A DNA stretch of 64,000 nt. It comes from Candidatus Poribacteria bacterium (GTDB lineage: Bacteria > Poribacteria > WGA-4E > GCA-2687025). This document shows, in pieces, positions 18,915 to 27,349 of the stretch. Location of the stretch: positions 94,950 through 158,949 of the forward strand of contig JABGQA010000104.1 in assembly GCA_018644665.1 (NCBI GenBank). Reading direction: 5' to 3'. Positions within the stretch are counted from its first letter, which is position 1. Every line of letters starts with the position of its first letter. The notes beneath the pieces were generated by a model. That model was not told where the DNA came from and ran no database searches. It saw only the letters and a list, made by a program, of their open reading frames with translations. A program made the position numbers and the translations under genes.

Positions 18915-20018
18915 ATGACGACGACCGACGCGGCTGTATCGGCGAAGGCGCTCGCGTTGCGGGTAGATGAGGCGCGCGCGCGCTTGGACGCGCACGTCCG
19001 CGAGATGGTGCAGTGGCACTTCGACCCGGATACGGGCGCGCCGTTCTGGATCGACTACGCGACGGCGCTCGACTTCGACCCTCGCCGGGAGATCGGTGGG
19101 TACGACGACCTCAAGCTGCTCGGCCACTTCCAGGACGAGTGGCTTCGAGGCGGCCCCGTCCGCAAGTGGGTACCGAAGGCGTACGAGAACGAGCCGGTGT
19201 ACGTCTTCGAGACGGGCGGCTCGACGGGACTGCCGAAGAACCGCATCAACATCCGCGACTTCCACACCGACTACGAGCTGTTCAGCGACTCGCTCTCCGA
19301 TGAAGGTTTCCCGCGCGGCGGCGACTGGTTGATGCTCGGCCCTACGGGTCCGCGTCGTTTGCGGCTTGCCGTCGAGCACCTGGCACAGGTGCGGGGTGGC
19401 ATCTGCTTCTTCGTGGATATGGACCCGCGATGGGTGAACCAGCTCATCCGCGACGGGAAGATGACGGAGCTAGACGCGTACAAGGAACACGTGATCGCGC
19501 AGGCGCTCAAGATCCTGCGCGCCCACGAGAACGTGCAGTGCGTGTTCACGACGCCGAAGCTGCTGGAAGCGTTGTGCGAGAAGGTGTCGCTACAGAAGCT
19601 CGGGATACGCGGCATCTTCTGCGGCGGCACGGAGATGGACGCGCAGTTCAACCGGTTCGCGCGCGAGGAGTTGATACCGGGCATCGAGTTCGTGCCCACG
19701 TACGGGAACACGCTCATGGGCCTGGCGCACTCGCGTCCGTACAGCCCGGGGGATCCGTATGACATCGTCTACTACCCGCCGCTACCGCGCGCGGTCATCG
19801 ACCTCGTGAACCCGGACAATCCCGAGGAACCCGTCGGCTACGGCGAGACCGGCCGTGTCATGCTCACAACGCTCACCAAAGAGTTCTTCATGCCTCGCTT
19901 CCTCGAACGCGACGAAGCGGAGCGCGCCGCGCCCATCGAGGAGTACCCGTGGGACGGCGTCGAGAACCTACGCCTGCTGACGCAGCTACAGAGCTCGGTA
20001 GTTGTCGGCGTGTACTGA
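18915..20018 (+). CDS. ANL-superfamily adenylate-forming enzyme (PaaK/EhpF-like)
   Basis: A 367-residue cytoplasmic protein with adenylation-domain landmarks: the phosphate-binding loop FETGGSTGLPKNRI (A3), a FCGGTEMD segment, the adenine/aryl-binding VPTYGNTLMG (A5) and GYGETGRVMLTTLTK (A7). It is shorter than acyl-CoA ligases and lacks most of the mobile C-terminal domain carrying the catalytic Lys, as in EhpF-like phenazine-pathway proteins. It may therefore form only an acyl-adenylate or need a partner. It starts one base after the propeller stop, so it is the third gene of a tight operon with two exported propellers, an unusual pairing of compartments. Confidence 0.82.
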   Translation: MTTTDAAVSAKALALRVDEARARLDAHVREMVQWHFDPDTGAPFWIDYATALDFDPRREIGGYDDLKLLGHFQDEWLRGGPVRKWVPKAYENEPVYVFETGGSTGLPKNRINIRDFHTDYELFSDSLSDEGFPRGGDWLMLGPTGPRRLRLAVEHLAQVRGGICFFVDMDPRWVNQLIRDGKMTELDAYKEHVIAQALKILRAHENVQCVFTTPKLLEALCEKVSLQKLGIRGIFCGGTEMDAQFNRFAREELIPGIEFVPTYGNTLMGLAHSRPYSPGDPYDIVYYPPLPRAVIDLVNPDNPEEPVGYGETGRVMLTTLTKEFFMPRFLERDEAERAAPIEEYPWDGVENLRLLTQLQSSVVVGVY

Positions 20019-20047
20019 TCCGTCACGGAGGCCCCGCGGCCGGGTCA

Positions 20048-21053
20048 CTACGGAGTCGCCGGCGCCTTGCGCGATCCCCACGGTGACGGCTGCCTGCCCG
20101 ACGCGGACACGGCGCGAAACGGGTTGAACCAGTCAAAGTCCGCGACCGCCGGGACGCCCTCGCGCACCCTCAGCTTGTGGGTCTCCCGCCCATCTATGCT
20201 CACGACATGGATGTCCCCGGAAGTCGCGTAGGCTATCCACCGGCCGTAGGCGAGCCAAACCGGCGTCGCCTTGTTGTATGGCGCGTTGGTGATGCGGCGT
20301 GGCGCAGCGCCAGCGCGGGCGTCGATGATATGTAGATCCCCAGCGTCGTGGCCGTCGCTCTTGACGTACACCAAGCGCCCCCCATCGGCCGACCAGGAGG
20401 GCTCGCGAGCCCACGCTTTCTGCGTTATCTGAGTGATGGAGCCGTCTGCGTCCATCACGTATACGTCCTGGACGCCCCCGACACCCACTTGCCATGAGTA
20501 CGCGATGCGACTGCGATCCGGCGACCAGGAGGGAAAGGAGAACCTGCCGCCCTCTCGCGTCAGTCTTCGCGGGTTGGCGGGGTCGGCCACGTCCAGTACC
20601 CACAGGTCTCCATCGCTCGCCGCCTTTGGCTTGTAGTAGGTGATCTCGCGATCGCCGGGGCCCCACGTGAAGGGCGGTTCCGCCCAGAACTCTGCATCGG
20701 TCAGGCGCCGCACGTCGGAGCCATCCGCGTTCATGACGAGGAGCCCGTCGTCGTTGAGCGCTATCTGCTCGCCGTCCGGCGACCATTTGGCCTCGAACAC
20801 GATTCCCGGTTGGTCGTAGACCAAGCGCGCGTCGGGCTCGTCCGGCGCCTTGACGTAGATGTGCGAGCGCTTCGTCGTGCCGTCCAGCCATGCATAGACG
20901 AGTGGGCCGGGGGGTCGGTATGCGCGTGGCTTGACCCGCCGCCTGTCCGGCGAGGCCGAGTATGGCCATGGCAAGCGCCGACGCGACGAGACACGGAGTC
21001 CTTCCGGCCCGACGCGCGCGCCGCCTCAACCGCTTCGATTCGTAGGATCTCAT
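20048..21053 (-). CDS. TolB-like exported beta-propeller, frameshifted near the N-terminus
   Basis: The main body (20048-20974) is a PD40 propeller with AKWSPDGEQIAL, FTWGPGDREITYY, PSWSPDRSRIAYSW, PSWSADGGRLVYV and the tail DFDWFNPFRAVSASGR. The signal peptide (ESKRLRRRARRAGRTPCLVASALAMAILGLAG) is in another frame starting at ATG 21053, behind AGAGGG. Comparison with the adjacent paralogue shows that deleting one base from a six-G run at 20909-20914 restores a continuous protein reading RIPTPGPLVYAWLDG. As written the gene encodes either a short exported peptide or, from an internal start, a propeller without its signal. A sequencing or assembly error, a fresh mutation or phase variation are all possible. 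Confidence 0.8.
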
Positions 21054-21093
21054 GTCACCCTCTGATCCGGCTCCTGGGTCCCTGCGTCGACAG

Positions 21094-22086
21094 CTACGGC
21101 GTCTCACGCGCCTTGAGCGATCCCCACCGAGACGGCAGCCTACCCTCCGCCGACACCGCACGAAACGGGTCGAACCAGTCGAAGTTCGTGATGGCGGGGA
21201 TGCCTTTGCGCACACCCATCTTGTGCGCTTCCCGGCCGTCCAGGCTAATCAGGTGCAAGTCGCCGGACTCCCCGTAGGCGATCCAAGGACCGTCCGCCAC
21301 CCAGACCGGAGAGTACTTGTAGTACGGCGCCTGCGTGAGGCGTTGTGGCGCCGCGCCTTCCCGGGCATCGACGACGTAGACATCCGTCGCCAAGCCGTTG
21401 CCATGCCGTGTGAACACGAGTCGGTTCCCGTCCGGCGACCAGGAGGGATAACGCCCTTGCGTGATTACCATGATGTTCCCGCCGTCGGCGTCCATCACGT
21501 ACAGCGTCCCTCCTCCGACGGGTCCCCAGGAGTACGCGATGCGACTGCGATCCGGCGACCAGGCGGGTCCGGCGAACCCGCCTCCCTGTCGAGTCAGGTT
21601 ACGCTCGTTCTCGGGGTTGCGCGCGTCGAGTATCCACAGGTCGCCATCGCCCTGCGCCTTCGGCTTGTAGTAGGTGATCTGGTGATCCTCAGGTCCCCAG
21701 GTGAACGGAGGCCTGGCCCAGAACTCGGCGTCGGTGAGCCGACGGAGGTCCGAACCATCGGCGTTCATCACGAGCAGGCCGTCGTCGTCAAACGCTATCT
21801 GCTCGCCGTCTGGCGACCACTTCGCCTGGGAGATGATTCCCGGCTCGTCGTAGATCAACCGTGCATCGGGCTCGTCTGGCAGTTTGACGTAGACGTGCGA
21901 ACGCACCGTGGACCCGTCCAGCCAGGCATAAACGAGCGGCCCTGGCTTCGGGACGCGCATGGTCTGAGCAGCGCTGCGCGTAGCCGCCACAAGCATGGCG
22001 ACCGCGAGCGCAGACGCAAGGAGGCCCGGAGACTGTCGCAACGCGCACGGGCGCTTACTCAGCCGCTTCGATTCGTGAGATCCCAT
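21094..22086 (-). CDS. TolB-like exported beta-propeller (intact tandem copy)
   Basis: A 330-residue intact copy of the neighbouring gene. The signal peptide spans about residues 20-42 (LLASALAVAMLVAATRSAAQ). The mature part starts TMRVPKPGPLVYAWLDG and has PD40 blades AKWSPDGEQIAF, FTWGPEDHQITYY, PAWSPDRSRIAYSW, PSWSPDGNRLVF and the tail NFDWFDPFRAVSAEGR. Start ATG 22086 lies just after GGAGGGTGAC; the same GTGACATG context precedes the frameshifted copy, so the duplication included the ribosome site. A good promoter lies at 22134-22162. Periplasmic ligand-binding or scaffolding is the likely role; no partner gene is adjacent. Confidence 0.88.
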   Translation of the reverse strand: MGSHESKRLSKRPCALRQSPGLLASALAVAMLVAATRSAAQTMRVPKPGPLVYAWLDGSTVRSHVYVKLPDEPDARLIYDEPGIISQAKWSPDGEQIAFDDDGLLVMNADGSDLRRLTDAEFWARPPFTWGPEDHQITYYKPKAQGDGDLWILDARNPENERNLTRQGGGFAGPAWSPDRSRIAYSWGPVGGGTLYVMDADGGNIMVITQGRYPSWSPDGNRLVFTRHGNGLATDVYVVDAREGAAPQRLTQAPYYKYSPVWVADGPWIAYGESGDLHLISLDGREAHKMGVRKGIPAITNFDWFDPFRAVSAEGRLPSRWGSLKARETP

Positions 22087-22133
22087 GTCACCCTCCGATC
22101 CGACAGGCCGGCTGCATACGTGTTCTGTCACAC

Positions 22134-22162
22134 AGTATGTATCTGTGAGTGGCGTGGCGCAA
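22134..22162 (-). promoter_or_regulatory. Promoter of the tandem TolB-like genes
   Basis: Minus-strand -35 TTGCGC (22157-22162), 17-base spacer, -10 CATACT (22134-22139), about 48 bases upstream of the ATG at 22086. Confidence 0.55.
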
Positions 22163-22207
22163 GAAAGAGACCGTTGGTGTGGCTCAGAGGCCGGCGGAGA
22201 GCCGCGG

Positions 22208-23092
22208 CTAGGAACGCGTCGCCAACACCACGCGCTCGATGTCCGCGAGGTCGCGCACGATCTCGCAGGGCCCGAATGCGCCGGTCTCGGCGATGAGCCC
22301 GGCGACGGTCGCCGCCTGACCGATGCCTACCTCGAGTGCCAGCAGCCCTTCGGCCTGGATGAACTCGGGCGCCTGCGCTGCGAGCCGGCGGATCACATCG
22401 AACCCATCCGCGCCACCGTCGAGCGCCAGGCGGGGTTCGTGCTTGGACACTTCGGGTTCGAGACCGTCTAGCTCTGCCGACGGGATGTACGGCGGGTTCG
22501 AGACGACGGCATGGTACGTCGTCCCCGGCTCGGAAGCGTCGAGGAGATCGCCTTCACAGAACGTGATGACTTCCTCGACCTCCAGCTCGGCGGCGTTTTC
22601 GCGGGCGACGCTCAGCGCGTCGCGGGAGATGTCGATCGCGGCCACGTCGATGGGCCTCGGCGCCCATTCCTTCGCCAGGGAGATGGCGATCGCTCCCGAC
22701 CCCGTGCCGACGTCCGCCACCCGCAACGGGGAGCCGTCGGTCGGTGCGACGAAGCGCGACAGCGCCGCCTTCACCAGGTCCTCGGTGTCCGGGCGGGGGA
22801 TGAGTACGTCTGGTGTCACGCGGAACGGCAGCGCGTAGAACTCGCGCGCGCCCGTCAGATAGGCGACGGGTATGCGGTCGGCGCGCTTCTTCACTAGCTG
22901 CCGGTAGATCGCCAGCATGTCCGCGGCGACCGGTTCGTCGAAGTTGAGATAGAGCCACATGCGATCGCGCTGAAGAGCATGCCCGAGGAGCAACTCGGCA
23001 TCCAAGCGCGCTGATTCAATGCCGTTGGTGGCGAAGTGCTCCGTCGTCCACTCGATGAGACGGCGGGCCGTCCAGGGCTGGGGATCGGCCAT
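22208..23092 (-). CDS. prmC: Peptide chain release factor N5-glutamine methyltransferase
   Basis: A 294-residue PrmC/HemK enzyme that methylates the Gln of the GGQ loop of release factors using SAM. The N-terminal helical domain (about 1-75) includes ESARLDAELLLGHAL; the catalytic domain has motif I VADVGTGSGAIAISLA and the substrate-binding NPPY at 199-202. IPRPDTEDLV marks the family. The ATG starts 2 bases after the prfA stop, so enzyme and substrate are co-expressed, the usual arrangement. Length is normal. Confidence 0.96.
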   Translation of the reverse strand: MADPQPWTARRLIEWTTEHFATNGIESARLDAELLLGHALQRDRMWLYLNFDEPVAADMLAIYRQLVKKRADRIPVAYLTGAREFYALPFRVTPDVLIPRPDTEDLVKAALSRFVAPTDGSPLRVADVGTGSGAIAISLAKEWAPRPIDVAAIDISRDALSVARENAAELEVEEVITFCEGDLLDASEPGTTYHAVVSNPPYIPSAELDGLEPEVSKHEPRLALDGGADGFDVIRRLAAQAPEFIQAEGLLALEVGIGQAATVAGLIAETGAFGPCEIVRDLADIERVVLATRS

Positions 23093-23094
23093 GC

Positions 23095-24168
23095 TTAGAG
23101 CGCTTTGAGTTTCTCGGCCTGATCCGCGGCAATGAGGGGGTCGATCACCATGTCCATGCCGCCGTCGAGCACGTTGTCGAGCTGATACAGCGACAGCCCG
23201 ATGCGGTGATCCGTCACGCGCCGATCCTGGAAGTTGTAAGTGCGGATCTTCTCGCTACGATCGCCCGAGCCGACCATGCTCTTCCGAGCTTCCATCCGCT
23301 CGTCGTCCTGCTCTGCCTGCATGTGGTCGTACAGCCTCGCCAGCAGGATCTTCATGGCTCGGGCGCGGTTCTTAATCTGCGACCGCTCGTCCTTGCACAC
23401 CACCATGATGCCCGTGGGCAGATGCGTCATGCGCACGGCGGAGTCGGTCATGTTCGCGTGCTGTCCACCCGGCCCGCCAGCGCGGAACGTGTCGACACGA
23501 AGTTCCTCGCTCTTGATCTCGACATCGACTTCCTCGGCCTCGGGCAGCACCGCCACTGTGACCGCGGAGGTGTGGATCCGTCCACTGGTCTCGGTTTCTG
23601 GGACGCGCTGCACGCGATGCACGCCGCTCTCGAACTTCAGCCGGCTATACACATGGTCTCCAGTTATGGAGACGACGACCTCCTTGAACCCGCCCAGCTC
23701 GGTGGGGTTCGAGTTCACGAGCTCCATCTTCCAGCGCTTGCCCTCGGCATAGCGCCCGTACATGCGCATCAGCTCGCCAGCGAAGAGGGCTGCCTCGTCT
23801 CCACCCGCGCCGGCACGAATCTCGAGGAGGATGTTCTTCTCGTCGTTCGGATCCTTTGGGAGCAGGAGGATGCGCAGCTCCTCCTCGAGCTGCTCCTGGC
23901 GTTCCCGGAGGACCTCGATCTCCTCCAGGGCCATGTCGCGGAGTTCCTGGTCGCTTTCGGTCTCAAGCAGCTCCCGCGCTTCGCCCAATTCGTCGAGCAC
24001 CTTCCGGTACTCGGCGCTCGCGGTGGCTACCGGCTCGATTTCGGACCGCATACGCCCGAGGCGTTCGAGCTCGGAGGCCCGGCTGTAGACTTCCGGGTCG
24101 CCTAGATCCTTGTCGATGGATGCGAGCTTGTCTTCGATCTCGCCAAGCTTTTCGATCAGGTCGGCCAT
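23095..24168 (-). CDS. prfA: Peptide chain release factor 1
   Basis: A 357-residue class I release factor for UAA/UAG. The peptidyl-tRNA hydrolysis loop GGPGGQHAN is present (GGQ at 234-236). The codon-recognition tripeptide is P-E-T at 190-192 (RVPETETSGRIH), consistent with the RF1 PxT motif and unlike the SPF of RF2. The N-terminal coiled coil (about 1-105) is Glu/Leu-rich, as expected. It is followed at once by prmC and preceded by a chromate-transporter-like gene 13 bases upstream. Methylation of Q236 by the PrmC product is expected. Confidence 0.97.
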   Translation of the reverse strand: MADLIEKLGEIEDKLASIDKDLGDPEVYSRASELERLGRMRSEIEPVATASAEYRKVLDELGEARELLETESDQELRDMALEEIEVLRERQEQLEEELRILLLPKDPNDEKNILLEIRAGAGGDEAALFAGELMRMYGRYAEGKRWKMELVNSNPTELGGFKEVVVSITGDHVYSRLKFESGVHRVQRVPETETSGRIHTSAVTVAVLPEAEEVDVEIKSEELRVDTFRAGGPGGQHANMTDSAVRMTHLPTGIMVVCKDERSQIKNRARAMKILLARLYDHMQAEQDDERMEARKSMVGSGDRSEKIRTYNFQDRRVTDHRIGLSLYQLDNVLDGGMDMVIDPLIAADQAEKLKAL

Positions 24169-24181
24169 GGTGTCCTTCCGC

Positions 24182-24853
24182 TCAGACGGCTAGATAGGTC
24201 AGCCCGATCGCCGCCGCGGCGAGCATCACGTAGATCGCGTCTATCCGAAACACGAGCAAGGCCACCATCGACAGCACGAAGACGCCCACCGCGCGAGGAT
24301 CGCCCAGAAGATACCGGCTATCCGCCCCGGTCGCATGGGACAGACGCCACATGCCCGCGAGGCTGATCGTGATACCGACCATCACCAGCGCGAAGGGAGC
24401 CGCGTTCGCGACCAGGCCCGAGCCACGAGGAATGACGACGCCGGTAAAGCTCAGGAAGGCGTCCGCCAGGAGAGCGAGCACCGCGGGTTTGATCCCGCGT
24501 ACCGCAGCCCTGAGCGCGCCGAACAGCGTCCCCATCGGCCCGGGACGATCCACCGCGCCGTACGAGAGCGCCGCTCCGAGGAGCGTCATGCCGGATATGG
24601 ACGGCAGTAGGTAAGCCACGACCGCCAACGCGGCGCCGAAGACACCCGCTTGCGTGTATCCGACGTAGGCGACCACCTTCGTCGCGATCGGGCCCGGCAA
24701 GATGTTCGCCGACGCCCACCCCGACTGAAACTGGTCCAGCGTCAGCCACTGCTGCTTGTCCACGATCTCGTCTTGCATCGCGTTGACGAGGGCATGGCCG
24801 GACCCGAAGATGAACGCGCCAAGCTTCAGGAAGGTGAGAAAGAGCTTCAGCAT
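24182..24853 (-). CDS. chrA: Chromate transporter-like (CHR domain) membrane protein
   Basis: A 223-residue single-domain CHR protein with five to six predicted membrane segments. Recognisable family elements are LGAFIFGSGHALVNAMQDEIV, QWLTLDQFQSGWASANILPGPIATKVVAYVGY and a middle GIKPAVLALLADA. Typical ChrA proteins have two such domains (about 400 residues); single-domain forms usually act as pairs, but no partner CHR gene is in the window. The expected role is anion (chromate/sulfate-type) efflux; the substrate here is unproven. It is inserted between rpmE and prfA, in an otherwise conserved translation cluster. Confidence 0.82.
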   Translation of the reverse strand: MLKLFLTFLKLGAFIFGSGHALVNAMQDEIVDKQQWLTLDQFQSGWASANILPGPIATKVVAYVGYTQAGVFGAALAVVAYLLPSISGMTLLGAALSYGAVDRPGPMGTLFGALRAAVRGIKPAVLALLADAFLSFTGVVIPRGSGLVANAAPFALVMVGITISLAGMWRLSHATGADSRYLLGDPRAVGVFVLSMVALLVFRIDAIYVMLAAAAIGLTYLAV

Positions 24854-24967
24854 GCCACCGACCGAGACGATCCCCAGGGGATGCGCCCAAACGCGGTTGC
24901 GTGCGAACGCCGCGCGTCGGTTGGCGGATGCGGGCTCATGGAATGTGGCGCGCCAGGAGTGTCAGGA

Positions 24968-25219
24968 CTACGCCGACGCTTCTGCGTCCGTGTCAGCGGT
25001 CGCTTCCTGCTTCTGCAGGTTGAACTGCTTGTACTTCTGCTCGAACTTCTCCACGCGCCCTTCCGTGTCGACCACGCGTCGCTGACCCGTGAAGAACGGG
25101 TGGCAGCTTGCGCAGATCTCGACGCGGACATCTTCCTTCGTGGAGATCGTCTCGTACGTGGCCCCGCAGACGCACGACATGGTCGTCGTGTGCATGTCGG
25201 GGTGGATTCCGGTCTTCAT
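24968..25219 (-). CDS. rpmE: Large ribosomal subunit protein bL31
   Basis: An 83-residue zinc-containing (C+) form of bL31. It begins [20 protein letters not shown] and has Cys pairs at 16/18 and 36/39 for zinc, followed by [20 protein letters not shown], the conserved core. The C-terminal tail ([15 protein letters not shown]) is longer and more acidic than usual. Order rho-rpmE is conserved in many bacteria. The ATG follows an AAGGAC ribosome site. Confidence 0.96.
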   Translation of the reverse strand: MKTGIHPDMHTTTMSCVCGATYETISTKEDVRVEICASCHPFFTGQRRVVDTEGRVEKFEQKYKQFNLQKQEATADTDAEASA

Positions 25220-25288
25220 GTGACTGTGTGTCCTTTCGAGGCGTCCGGTGGCGGCATCCGTCGCTGTGGGTCGTGGCAGACCTGACAG

Positions 25289-26698
25289 CTAGCCCTTCAT
25301 CGACTCCAGGAACTCTTCGTTGGTGTCCGTCTTCCGCATGCGATCCTGGAACAGTTCGATGCACTCCGACGGAGACATCTTATTCAGGAACTGCCGCAGA
25401 ATCCAGATCTTATTCAGCGTCGTCGGGTCGAGCTGCAGTTCTTCACGCCGCGTCTTGGATCTCTTGACGTCCAGCGGCGGGAACTTCCGCATCTCGAACA
25501 GTTCGCGGTCGAGGTGGATTTCGGAGTTCGCCGTGCCTTTGAACTCCTCGTAAATGTACTCGTCCATACGGCTTCCCGTATCGACCAGCACGGTCGCGAG
25601 GATCGTCAGGCTGCCGCCTTCCTCGATGTTCCGCGCGGCGCCCAGGAACTGGCGCGGGCCCATCATGGCCCCCGCGTCGATACCACCGGACAGCGTCTTC
25701 CCGGTGTGCGGGGCGACCAGGTTGTACGCGCGCGCGAGCCGCGTGAGGCTATCGAGCAGGATCACCACGTCGTTCCCGTACTCGACGGAACGCTTCGCTC
25801 TCTCGATGACCATCTCGGCGACGGCGACGTGGCGCTCCGGCGGCTCGTCGAAGGTCGAGCTGACGACTTCGCCGTTGACCGACCGGGACATCTCGGTGAC
25901 TTCCTCGGGGCGCTCGTCGATGAGAACCACGATGAGGTCTGCGTCCGGGTGGTTCGTTTCGATCCCGTGCGCGATGTCGCGCAGCAGGTACGTCTTACCA
26001 CCGAACGGCGGCGCGACGATCAGGGACCGCTGACCCGCGCCCACCGGGGCGATCAGGTCGATGATGCGTGTCGAAAGCGTCACGCGGTCGGTCGCGAGGG
26101 CGAACGGCTGCGTCGGGTGGATCGGCGTCAGGTTGTCGTAGAGGACGGTCTCCTTGACGAGATCCGGCTCCTGACCGTTGACCGAGTCGATGCGGAGGAG
26201 CGCAAAGAAGCGCTCGTCTTTGTCGCGCTCGCTTCCCCGCTTCGGCGGTCGGATCTCTCCGCGCACGACGTGCCCGGTGCGCAGGCCGAATCGACGGATC
26301 TGCGACGGGGAGACGTAGATGTCTTCTTGGCTCTGGAGGTAGTTGTAATTCGAGGACCGCAGGAAGCCGAAGTTGTCCGTCAGGATCTCGAGGACACCCT
26401 CGCCTTCGAGCAACTCACCACTCTCGGTCTGAGCTTCGAGTATTCGCGCGATCAGGTTCTGCTTGCGCAGGCCGCTGTACCCCACTATGCCGAGGTCGCG
26501 CGCGATCTTGCACAGATCCTGTACGGTCTTCTCTTGTAGCTGCGTGAGGTCCAGGCGGGGAGCGCTGTCGTCACGCGGAGGCGGGGGGACGTCATCGCGC
26601 TGGTCGTCGTCGCGCATGCCCATGTCGCGGCCGCCGCCGCTGTTGCGCGGGCCGCGTCGATCGCGACCCTGGTTGTTGTAACCCCGGCGGGTTCTCAT
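25289..26698 (-). CDS. rho: Transcription termination factor Rho
   Basis: A 469-residue RNA-dependent ATPase/helicase. The N-terminal about 35 residues are Arg/Gly/Asp-rich and probably disordered; Rho_N is at about 48-90 ([18 protein letters not shown]), the cold-shock RNA-binding domain at about 100-150 ([15 protein letters not shown]) and the RecA-type motor follows. The P-loop is APPFGGKT at 229-236, with Phe-Gly where many Rho proteins have Lys-Ala. Walker B ([14 protein letters not shown]), the Q-loop region and the terminal [15 protein letters not shown] are intact. Start ATG 26698 has AGGGA upstream; in-frame ATGs at 26728 and 26755 are alternatives. Confidence 0.95.
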   Translation of the reverse strand: MRTRRGYNNQGRDRRGPRNSGGGRDMGMRDDDQRDDVPPPPRDDSAPRLDLTQLQEKTVQDLCKIARDLGIVGYSGLRKQNLIARILEAQTESGELLEGEGVLEILTDNFGFLRSSNYNYLQSQEDIYVSPSQIRRFGLRTGHVVRGEIRPPKRGSERDKDERFFALLRIDSVNGQEPDLVKETVLYDNLTPIHPTQPFALATDRVTLSTRIIDLIAPVGAGQRSLIVAPPFGGKTYLLRDIAHGIETNHPDADLIVVLIDERPEEVTEMSRSVNGEVVSSTFDEPPERHVAVAEMVIERAKRSVEYGNDVVILLDSLTRLARAYNLVAPHTGKTLSGGIDAGAMMGPRQFLGAARNIEEGGSLTILATVLVDTGSRMDEYIYEEFKGTANSEIHLDRELFEMRKFPPLDVKRSKTRREELQLDPTTLNKIWILRQFLNKMSPSECIELFQDRMRKTDTNEEFLESMKG

Positions 26699-27349
26699 CG
26701 AGCCGTCCCTGTGCGTTCTCTGTCGCATGGCACCGTCCCAAAATAGGTGGCACAAGCCGACGGGTTGGATTCGGCATCGTGCGCCTGAGTGATTCTGTAT
26801 CTACGTGGTGGATGCTCGCTCGCCGTGCGTCGGCATGCGAGATCAGCCTGATATGGCGGTTCGAGGAGGCGTCCTAAGCGCTGGGTTGTGGGTTACGGCC
26901 GTTGCCTGTCGGGCCCGGGATATCGCAGGAACTCGCGCGGTGGCGATGGAGCGCCGTCACCGGACTTGCGATTCGGTCGGGGCCTTACACAGTCGCGATC
27001 GCGTTACGAAGATCGTGGGCGTCCCGAACTGATAGAGATACGGCGCGATGCCGCAGCGCCGTTACAGATAGCGCGTGCGTGGTCACATCGCAGGGGCCAC
27101 AGCGTCATTCGCGGAGAAGCAGACGGGGGAGTGCCGCTGTTCACGCGTATTATATCGCGGCGCGGTACGGGCGGTCAAGTTTCGTGTTCGGGTCGATCGG
27201 GCTGCCGCGTCTCTCGCGAGTACCACGTGCATGCAGGGGCGTTCGCAGTCCTTCTCATTGCGGCGCCCGCGCGTAGCCGACGGGCGCGTTCCGCGTCCTC
27301 GGCTTGGAGCCTGGCGTGGTTCCCCGTAGCGGTGGGGCCTCACAGGGCA
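26699..27349. other. Intergenic region upstream of rho
   Basis: About 650 bases between the rho start and the stop of the GH9 gene. All reading frames give Arg-rich non-protein-like translations. It must contain the rho promoter, but no strong -35/-10 pair was found, and no intrinsic terminator for the GH9 gene is clear. Confidence 0.4.
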
